Shown here one piece after another: positions 52,701-61,135 of a stretch of 64,000 bases of DNA; position 1 is the stretch's first letter, and the number at the start of each line of letters is the position of its first letter. Location: the NCBI GenBank assembly GCA_026168455.1, contig CM047428.1:4150943-4214942 (forward strand), written 5' to 3'. This DNA comes from Theocolax elegans (Eukaryota > Arthropoda > Insecta > Hymenoptera > Cerocephalidae). The notes below the pieces were generated by a model. The model had not been told where the DNA came from. It saw only the letters and a list, made by a program, of their open reading frames with translations, and made no database searches. A program made the translations under genes and the position numbers.

Positions 52701-55700
52701 CATTATAAATGTTTAAAAATTAATTTTTTACATTTGTATAATAATATTTGTATTTTTAGCAGCTTACAGGGGATTAGATGGATACTGAAACAAGTGAAGA
52801 TACTTTTCTACCACTCCAAGGTAAGTGCACAAATTTTTTTGCAATGATCATGCTAATAGATTCATCGTTATAAGGCAACAAATATACATTTCTATTAATA
52901 TTTCGGGCACTTTTCCCGGATATTTTGACCATAAGTGATCTTAATGATTTAGACCCACTCTGGAAATTTTCAGGCAGTTTCTGACTATAAAAAGACAACT
53001 TTTAGACAGTATTAGGTTACCAGAGTCCGGAGCAGAATTGCTGATTTTCACTATTTAAGGTTTAAATGGCTTACAAGAGTGTGACAGCATACAGTTATGT
53101 CTTTAAAAGTATTTTTATTGAAAAGTTCGGAAAATTTTACAAAAAAAGTCATACTTATGTTTTTAGTGAAAAATGCATCCCCTGGGAGCTAAAAATTCAT
53201 GAAAATGGGCATATAATGCAAAAAAGTGCTAAAATGTCAACTTTGACTCTCTGTAACTTAAAATAATGGCCCAGAAAAAATCTGAAAAAATTCAGGAGAA
53301 CTACTGGATACCTCTAAAACATATTCCCACAGTTATAGCAATATTTATTTTTTTCATCTTCGATGTCACAGAGAACCACCCATATATATACTATCAAATT
53401 TTTCACCATGATAATTTGAATGGCTACTTATGCAACAACAATTTATTTCTAAATTCTAAATTTATACTTTTTCTGGTATATTTATGTAATCATAATAAAT
53501 TTAATTTGTATTTAAGGCAAAAGGGTATATAAGTGTTCAAAACACAAAAGTAAGTCTACGATGAATAAAATAGGTCTACATTCAGTAAAATAATCGAAGA
53601 AATAAAATGCAATTTTACTCCGTTCGTATACATGTCCTCATATATATAATAATTCGTATTTACAAATCTTACTTTGACTTTGAGCGTCGAATGGTAAATA
53701 TGAATTCCATAAACAGTTTCCGACATTTGAAACTGAGTGGTGAAGTTTTTGCCTGTAAATTTATTGCACGAATGGATACTGTTCGTCGTCCAATCGCTCC
53801 AGTACAATTGATTTCCGAAAATAGCTATCGAGTACGGATGTTTTGCCGCGTCGTGGAGAACAGTCTGAAAACAGGAATTAATTCTCACTTTTTTAATTGC
53901 GAGTAAACAAAACGTACTGGTTGATCGAATCTCTAATTACGCGTACATTAAATTAAAACTGCAAGTAAGTGAACGGTTAATACATTAAAATGTTTATACG
54001 TACTCGACGATCCCGACCATCGAGGAAAATTGACTCATATTTCTAAATTTCTAAATTTATACTTTTTCTGGTATATTTAATGTAATCATAATAAATTTAA
54101 TTTTTGTATTTAAGGCAAAAGGGTAATATAAGTGTTCAAAACACAAAAGTAAGTCTACGATGAATAAAATAGGTATACATTCAGTAAATAATCGAAGAAA
54201 TAAAATGCAATTTTACTCCGTTCGTATACAGCATATAAAGTAGACTATTCAAAACAATTACGGTGAAAAATACATTACGTATTAATTTATTGTATAAAAC
54301 GAATAATGATTAATAATAAATTGATTACCCTTCAGATGGTAATAAGGCAATTCCTCTCGGTTTCTCAGTCTCTTCCTTAATAATAACGGTACAATAAGTA
54401 CCATCCGAATTACAGACACCAATGTGTTTGAACATACTGTCGGTAAAGTAAACATTCCCAGAGATCCAGTCAATGGCGATGTCTTCCGGACAACCCAGAC
54501 CTACAAATTAAATGTAGTAATTTTGATTACCTAACTACCACTTTCATATACATTATACAATTGAAATAGTAACCGTTAAAATTAAGCGTATCTTTGTATA
54601 TCTCAATAATACTTTACACTAATATAATTTAAAACTTAAAGAATTTATAGACTTTATATAAGAATTTATTATAAAAAATTTTTTCTATAGAATTTATACA
54701 CTTTGATATAACATTGATTGAAATATTTTCTTTTTATATCAATTATTTATTAGTTTTCCGTATCTGCATAATTGAAATAATTTAATTTTTTGTCCGTTCG
54801 TACAATTATTTTTAACGTTTAATTAATTTCCGAAAATCTAACTACGTATTTGATAAAAAGAAGGACGAATCGATTTGTTTAATAAAATAATCTAATTCTA
54901 AAAAATGGTTCCACAATTGTGTCCTTTCGTAACGCGTAAAGCGCGAAACTATGTCACAATATAAAATGCATTAATAAAGATTCAATTATAAAGCCATAAG
55001 AGGTAAAGAGAAGGATAAGAAATAGGAAATAAAGGATTACCAGCAGTGACGATGACTTCTCGCTTAGTACCATCCTCTAGGCTGCGAAAAATCGTCTCGT
55101 CGCCGAGTTGAATATCCGACCAATAGACGTAAGTAGAATCCAATGAGACACCAACGACATGCTGCAGGTCATCCGCGATGGAGAAGTAAAGCTTCGACTC
55201 GAGATAATACCCTCGTATCGAACTCTTGGACGCGAAAATCATGAGGGCCTCGCCATCTGCAAGTCCACAAATCAGTTATTAAATTTCAAAATAAAACATC
55301 GTACAAAAAATGTCGTAAATTCGTCATTTATATTATAAGATTATTAACGTGTAAAGTGCATTATAATTTATGATTATGATACGCTGAGAAAAAAGTTGTA
55401 GTAAAAATGATAATACAGAGTGTTAAAATTAACAAAAATTACTATTTTGTACACGGTTGAAAAATGTTATAATAAATATCGTTATGTTGCGAAGGAATTT
55501 AGGAACAGAGTGGATATATCTATTAAATTTTACCAAATTTTATAGTAAATTTTACTACGTAACATAGTAATTTTTATGATTCGTCCACTCTCTTCCCAAA
55601 TTCCTCAATAATATAACAATTTTTACAAAAAACATAGTAATTTTAATTGTAACATTTTTCTCCGTGTATATAGTGACATTTACTAAAAATCTATTGATTT

Positions 55701-58540
55701 TCACTAAAATTTTTATAATATTTACCAATCGATAAAATAATAAAGAAAAGTGTATTTTTTAAATTTTAGTAATAATTAAAAATTTTAATTTCACTAATTG
55801 AATTAAGCGATTACTCATATTACAGACATTTACACGGATATAAACGTAACGTGTAATACGTACACGCGAAAGAAACTTGAAATAGACGCGTTGAAATATA
55901 AATTCGTATAGTAAAATAAAATAAGGTCGTTAGATGATAACAAAAAAAAGTGATAAAAAATATGTGTTAATCGGTTACTATCTGGTCTGCAGTTCCGTCC
56001 ATCCTCTTCGAGGGTATATCCAATCTCGCATTGGCAGTAGTAAGATCCATCGGTATTGCGACAACCTTGCGCACATATCCCGTATTCGAGACACTCGTCG
56101 ATATCTGGAACGAGAACGTGGGTGGGAAAAAAAATGAGAATTTCTATTATGTACCTGCACGAATATCGACGATCGCTTCGAAGAAAATGAAAAATTTCGT
56201 GACGGTGATAAGAAAAGACCCCTTCATTATTCCCTATTTTCGTGAACAAATATTTTCTTTCGGCAATATAACGGCACGATGTTAGATATTTCGGTTGAAG
56301 ATGCATCGGCAGTGCATCGGCCACGCGAACTATACGATATTATACTGCTCGTTATTTTATGTCCTCGCTAACGAGACATCACGGGTGGGGGTCCCGCTGA
56401 TTTTTGTCGCATATGTGAAATTCAATGTGTGCTCGGTGTTATCGAGTTTCAATATATACTTCGTTTAGATATTTTATTGTTTGTACAAAAGAGAAATCTT
56501 GAGGCAAGCAACTATTTGAGACTTTTTGTTTGAGGGTATGATGCGTATACTTATAGTGAGTGAAGTTTGAAATTTAGAAGAAATTCGTTTTAGATATTTT
56601 ACAACGATGTATATATAATGGAATATTGGAATTGCCGTTAGAGCACGTTCAATTTTTTCAATTATAGCCTAGAATTTTTTACATTCTGTATATTACCTTG
56701 ACAGTGTCCTTCCTTTTGAAGGGAATAACCGTCGTTGCAACTGCATTTGTAACCCTTAGGAGTCGCGTGGCATTGTTCTTGACAAGGATGCGATGCGTTG
56801 CAAAACGAGTGTGCTATAAGGATATCAAAAACGTTATATCGATAGGTAATTTTTATACAACATTTTTATAAAATATTAAAACGATCAGTGATAAATCAAC
56901 CTTTCAGACACTCCGCTGGATTCTCGTCGGAATTGTCACCGCAATCGTTTTGATCGTTACAAGTGAGAGTTAGGGATATACACTTTTTATTGGCGCACAA
57001 ATATTTTCCAATGGTGTTGTTGCAGCTCGCGGCCGGTATCGGTAAGTCGTCTAGAATTTTGTAAAAATTATTCGTATCGCTAGCGAGAATAGAAACTACC
57101 TTTTTTTTCTTTATCAGTTATATATATATATATAAATCTTATTATTACCGCAATGCAATTCGTCGCTACCGTCCCGGCAATCGTTCGCTTTATCGCACAC
57201 CCACTTCTCGGAGATGCAAAGACCGTTTTTGCACTTGAATTCGGTGCAAGTTTTCTTAAATGACAAACGTCGAATTTACGATTACTCATATTTCTAAGTC
57301 CCTTGTATAGATATGCATGTGTACGTGTATCGTGTATCGTGTATGTATGTATGTATGTACATGCATATACCTACGTTTAAATTGCAACCTTCGAATTCGT
57401 CACTACCGTCGAGGCAATCTACGTTACCGTCGCAATATTCATCGTACGGTATGCAGTGTGCTTGATCCTGACATGGAAATTCGTGTGGTTTACATTGCAC
57501 TGGTTCCTTCTAACATTTAAATTAATGATATATATACATTATTACGTCGAATGTATACAGACAAAACAGGCGGGTAGCGTATTTTATCGACTGTTAGTGC
57601 TATACGTATACTTGTATATACTCTTAACCCAAAATTCGAAAAACAAAATGTAACTTACATATCATTCGATTTTGAATAATAATTAATCATTATTTTTTCT
57701 ATATAATAATAATAGTAATAAATATTAAAAATAAATAATTAATTTGCATGAAAGTTGATAGTTTGGAAACTGTAAGAAACAAAGGTTCGTAATTTCATAG
57801 TAAAAAAACTACGCACAATTATTATTAGAACCATCGTAATAATATTTTCAAAACGTAGGTAAAGATCATTTTTTCAATTATTTATTTAGAATCGATGGTT
57901 AAATAATCGGGAAAATTGATTATCTATATATTGTGAAAATATATCGTTATTGTAAATCTTACGTTTTTTGGTTATTATAGTTTTTTATATTGTCGAAACA
58001 CGAATCTCAGTATCTTATCGTTTCAATATATTACGAACTTTCATGCACATTAATAAATATATTTTATTTTTCGAATTTTTGAGTAAAAGTATAACAATAA
58101 CTGAACAAACAGTCTCACCCATTACGACTATGTATGGAATTAAACGATATATATATATGTACTTTTACTATATTATAAGCATACTTTCACGTAACAAATA
58201 TTTATGCTATAATATGAAAACATTACCACTACATGCGACCCGCAATCCTTCTCATCCGTGCCGTCGAGACAGTCTTTTTCGCCATCGCACAAAAAGAATT
58301 TAGAGATGCATTTACCGCCATCGCATAAAAAACTTTTTTCATCGCAAGATGCTGAAAGAATACAACGCGTACACCTCAAATTACAAGAGTTACACAAATG
58401 TGTACGAGGATAAAAAAATAATCGTTCAATTGTATGTTACAGAATTATATAATAAAAAGAAAAATCGAAAATGACTCACACGTTGATTCTTCCACGTAAA
58501 ATAATCCGAGCACGAAAAGCACCAACAGCTGCCTCTGCAT
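37720..58540 (-). CDS. VgR: Vitellogenin receptor, LDL-receptor family (31 exons)
   Basis: All exon phases agree, giving about 1766 residues. Exons: 58540-58480, 58351-58227, 57509-57375, 57254-57149, 57050-56901, 56813-56697, 56104-55979, 55256-55041, 54500-54329, 51341-51140, 51000-50809, 50576-50456, 48813-48670, 47821-47569, 47485-47289, 47199-47045, 46971-46840, 46761-46637, 46513-46317, 46231-46053, 45965-45721, 45493-45177, 43093-42857, 42757-42602, 42505-42357, 42268-42174, 42067-41830, 41738-41567, 41160-40815, 40204-40075, 37830-37720. Order: signal peptide ([15 protein letters not shown]), four LDLa repeats, two EGF modules, YWTD propeller, EGF, second propeller, EGF, eight LDLa repeats, EGF pair, third propeller, EGF, transmembrane helix ([20 protein letters not shown]), cytoplasmic tail. 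The 4+8 LDLa layout and length fit insect oocyte vitellogenin receptors, which internalise yolk protein. Tail motif EYSNPI resembles an NPxY-type signal. The donor of exon 2 (58227 or 58233) is uncertain. Confidence 0.93.
38223..38578. mobile_element. ~355 bp MITE in receptor intron 30
   Basis: The inverted arms include CGTGAATTTCTTAACTGATG on the left and its near reverse complement on the right. Ends are CCATAGTCGAAATTG and TTTTGACCATGG. No coding region. Confidence 0.68.
39363..39592. mobile_element. ~230 bp MITE in receptor intron 30
   Basis: TGAAAAAAATAATTTTTTAC at the left end is mirrored at the right end, followed inward by CTTCAANCAGAAT in both arms. No coding region. Confidence 0.65.
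41287..41545. mobile_element. ~260 bp MITE with TACACNGA ends in receptor intron 28
   Basis: The left TACACGGACAGAAATTTTGT and the reverse complement of the right end (TACACCGAGAAAAAGTTTAG) match loosely. Inside, ACTATAGTTTCTAGTGAAGA is mirrored exactly. Its right end lies only about 20 bp from receptor exon 28 (41567). Confidence 0.7.
43788..44173. mobile_element. TTAAGGGGATGTCGG-family MITE, copy 2
   Basis: It starts TTAAGGGGATGTCGGACCCA and ends GGTCCGACATTCCGTTAA. The interior is AT-rich and shares long stretches with 60781-61135 (opposite orientation) and 32322-33028. Confidence 0.78.
44319..44702. mobile_element. ~385 bp foldback MITE
   Basis: The left end TTAAGAGAGTGGCTTACCCG mirrors the right end, which carries ACCGGGTATGCCACCTCCTT. 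The inner arms containing ATTCTACAAA are also mirrored, so nearly the whole unit is a hairpin. Confidence 0.72.
48915..49410. mobile_element. AT-rich MITE with AGTAAAAATTAC words in receptor intron 12
   Basis: CACTGAGAAAGAAGTTTTAG at the left and TTCTTTTTTCGTG at the right are roughly mirrored. Inside are further inverted words (CAGTAATTTTTTG, TTTAGTAAA) also found at 36465-36965. Boundaries are uncertain. Confidence 0.5.
49812..50019. mobile_element. ~210 bp TACACGGA-family MITE in receptor intron 12
   Basis: The left TACACGGAAAAAAATGTTTG is matched by the reverse complement of the right end (AATATACGGAGAATAATGTT). An internal GATAAACTGTCAAA word is mirrored by TTAACAGTTTGTCTC. Confidence 0.6.
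50024..50364. mobile_element. ~340 bp MITE with AAGGGGGTGTCATACG ends
   Basis: The right end is the near reverse complement (TGACGCCACCTT). The inner arms contain AACAATATGTCGCC and GGCGACATATTGTT. No coding region. It lies next to the MITE at 49812-50019. Confidence 0.72.
51420..51725. repeat. Triplicated intronic segment, copy 1
   Basis: This segment (with GGGTAATATAAGTGTTCAAA) recurs at 53460-53635 (partial) and 54040-54335. Copy 1 ends with about 15 bp that match the 3' end of receptor exon 9 and its donor. That shows the segment was copied from the exon 9 side. Confidence 0.8.
51726..53389. mobile_element. 1.66 kb near-perfect palindrome in the receptor propeller region
   Basis: The ends are GTGGTTCTCTGTGACATCGA and its reverse complement. 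The arms (about 51726-52480 and 52640-53389) are almost identical along their length, and the centre is an AT-rich loop of about 160 bp. Each arm carries the same ~74-codon open frame (52112-52336 plus; 52774-52998 minus), which I do not recognise. It sits between the two partial copies of receptor exons 10 and 11 and seems linked with their duplication. Confidence 0.8.
53673..54036 (-). pseudogene. Duplicated receptor exon 11 plus fragment of exon 10
   Basis: 53864-53673 repeats receptor exon 11 (50809-51000) with its splice sites. 54001-54036 repeats only the 3' end of exon 10 and its donor; the remaining ~170 bp of the exon, including its acceptor, is missing. If spliced in, exon 11' from exon 9 would shift the frame: exon 9 ends in phase 2 and exon 11 needs phase 0. 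A normal receptor message must therefore skip this copy. Confidence 0.8.
54040..54335. repeat. Triplicated intronic segment, copy 3 (original position)
   Basis: It lies directly against receptor exon 9 (54329-54500), which is the natural order. Copies 1 and 2 flank the palindrome. Confidence 0.75.
55380..55674. mobile_element. TACACGGA-family MITE in receptor intron 7
   Basis: TACGCTGAGAAAAAAGTTGT at the left is matched by the reverse complement of the right end (TACACGGAGAAAAATGTTAC). The interior repeats TAGTAATTTT words in both orientations. Confidence 0.6.
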
Positions 58541-58805
58541 ATTCTGTAATTAAAATATCGAACGTTCGGTTTGAAATTAATTTCGTTTAACTAATTAATT
58601 CGTTTTTTTTTTCGTCGATCTATCGTCACATGCATTTCCTGCGTTAAGATAACTGTGCGTGGAACTGATAGGGAAGCTGACGGCCGAGGTTCCCTAGAGG
58701 GTTAATGACTCCTGACATCCCGCACGGCAAACGTTTTAACGTCGTTTGTAAGAGACGCATTGTAATTTCGTCATTAAGATGGTGCACTCTTTATTTATCT
58801 ATGCG
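57118..58805. repeat. Tandem duplication unit a over receptor 5' end
   Basis: About 1.68 kb matches 58806-60485. Differences are few and mostly single-base indels in A/T runs and small changes such as AATTAATC against AATAATC. Both units begin next to a (TA)n run (57118-57132 and 58806-58820), the likely recombination or misassembly point. Confidence 0.88.
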
Positions 58806-60485
58806 TATATATATATATATAAATCTTATTATTACCGCAATGCAATTCGTCGCTACCGTCCCGGCAATCGTTCGCTTTATCGCACACCCACTTCTCGGAG
58901 ATGCAAAGACCGTTTTTGCACTTGAATTCGGTGCAAGTTTTCTTAAATGACAAACGTCGAATTTACGATTACTCATATTTCTAAGTCCCTTGTATAGATA
59001 TGCATGTGTACGTGTATCGTGTATCGTATGTATGTATGTATGTACATGCATATACCTACGTTTAAATTGCAACCTTCGAATTCGTCACTACCGTCGAGGC
59101 AATCTACGTTACCGTCGCAATATTCATCGTACGGTATGCAGTGTGCTTGATCCTGACATGGAAATTCGTGTGGTTTACATTGCACTGGTTCCTTCTAACA
59201 TTTAAATTAATGATATATATACATTATTACGTCGAATGTATACAGACAAAACGGCGGGTAGCGTATTTTATCGACTGTTAGTGCTATACGTATACTTGTA
59301 TACTCTTAACCCAAAATTCGAAAAACAAAATGTAACTAACATATCATTCGATTTGAATAATAATAATCATTAATTTTCTATATAATGATAATAGTAATAA
59401 ATATTAAAAATAAATATATAATTTGCATGAAGTTGATTGTATGGAAACTGTAAGAAACAAAGGTTCGTAATTTCATAGTAAAAAAAACTACGCACAATTA
59501 TTATTAGAACCATCGTAATAATATTTTCAAAACGTAGGTAAAGATCATTTTTTTAATTATTTATTTAGAATCGATGGTTAAATAATCGGGAAATTGATTA
59601 TCTATATATTGTAAAAATATATCGTATTGTAAATCTTACGTTTTTTTGGTTATTATAGTTTTTATATTGTCCGAAACACGAATCTCAGTATCTTATCGTT
59701 TCAATATATTACGAACTTTCATGCACATTAATAAATATATTTTATTTTTCGAATTTTTGAGTAAAAGTATAACAATAACTGAACAAACAGTCTCACCCAT
59801 TACGACTATGTATGGAATTAAACGATATATATATATGTACTTTTACTATATTATAAGCATACTTTCACGTAACAAATATTTATGCTATAATATGAAAACA
59901 TTACCACTACATGCGACCCGCAATCCTTCTCATCCGTGCCGTCGAGACAGTCTTTTTCGCCATCGCACAAAAAGAATTTAGAGATGCATTTACCGCCATC
60001 GCATAAAAAACTTTTTTCATCGCAAGATGCTGAAAGAATACAACGCGTACACCTCAAATTACAAGAGTTACACAAATGTGTACGAGGATAAAAAATAATC
60101 GTTCAACTGTATGTTACAGAATTATATAATAAAAAGAAAAATCGAAAATGACTCACACGTTGATTCTTCCACGTAAAATAATCCGAGCACGAAAAGCACC
60201 AACAGCTGCCTCTGCATATTCTGTAATTAAAATATCGAACGTTCGGTTTGAAATTAATTTCGTTTAACTAATTAATTCGTTTTTTTTTTTCGTCGATCTA
60301 TCGTCACATGCATTTCCTGCGTTAAGATAACTGTGCGTGGAACTGATAGGGAAGCTGACGGCCGAGGTTCCCTAGAGGGTTAATGACTCCTGACATCCCG
60401 CACGGCAAACGTTTTAACGTCGTTTGTAAAGAGACGCATTGTAATTTCGTCATTAAGATGGTGCACTCTTTATTTATCTATGCGT
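58806..60485. repeat. Tandem duplication unit b over receptor 5' end
   Basis: Partner of 57118-58805. It carries the second set of receptor exons 1-4 and the region upstream of the start codon. The match fades into unrelated sequence near 60485. Confidence 0.88.
58836..60217 (-). CDS. VgR: Second copy of vitellogenin receptor exons 1-4
   Basis: Signal-peptide exon (60217-60157), LDLa1 (60029 to about 59905), LDLa2 (59194-59060) and LDLa3 (58941-58836) repeat the exons at 57149-58540 with the same protein sequence and splice sites. This copy lies upstream in transcription direction and has its own copy of the ~260 bp upstream region. Exon 4 here ends in phase 1 and the next available acceptor, exon 2 of the other copy, needs phase 1. 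A transcript starting here could therefore skip the inner exon 1 and gain three LDLa repeats in frame. Alternatively both promoters are used separately, or this is an unmerged allele. Confidence 0.75.
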
Positions 60486-60780
60486 ATACATATACATACA
60501 TATTTACTCTCACGATTGAGAAATATTATTTTTGTACGTCGCAATCAGTTTATTTATATACGTAAAGTATATTTTTTAGGATATTAGTATACGTTATTAT
60601 TACGTGCGTTTTTATAGCTAATCGGTGTAGTATTATGTTGATGGTAATGTACGATTATAAAATGAGTATTTAAATGCAGGATATAATACTCTATATATAG
60701 TACGATTAGGTCAATTTTATGTATATATATTTTTCTAGCGAATTTCACATTCTGCGCGAGTTTACTCTCTAAATTTAAGA

Positions 60781-61135
60781 TTAACGGGATGTCGGACCCA
60801 AATTACGGGAATCTGCACCGTTTCAACCCAAAAATTATATCGAAAATATTGAATTATAAATCTTAACAAAATTCATAAGGATAGCTTGAGACATAAGGAA
60901 GAGCCTGACGTTTTGATTTTTTTTTTAAATTAAGTAAACAATGTTTGGTTGGTAATTATTAATCAAAAAAGGCATAAACTTGAAACCCAAATATCGTAAT
61001 CAAATAATGGATTTAGAAATCTGGAAAAATTTGGGTACATTATTTAAAAGATGCTTAAAGGCCTTTAAAAAATGTATTCATTTGTTTATAAAAAAAATGT
61101 AAAAAATGACTATTTTCTGAGTTTGCATTCCCTTA
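60781..61135. mobile_element. TTAAGGGGATGTCGG-family MITE, copy 3
   Basis: It starts TTAACGGGATGTCGGACCCA and ends GCATTCCCTTAA. It is the reverse orientation of the copy at 43788-44173. It lies about 300 bp beyond the duplicated receptor 5' block. Confidence 0.78.

Noticed and set aside
53066..53532. Plus-strand open frames [14 protein letters not shown] and [14 protein letters not shown]
   Set aside because: Part of the right arm of the palindrome and flanking AT-rich DNA; the mirrored arm lacks equal frames.
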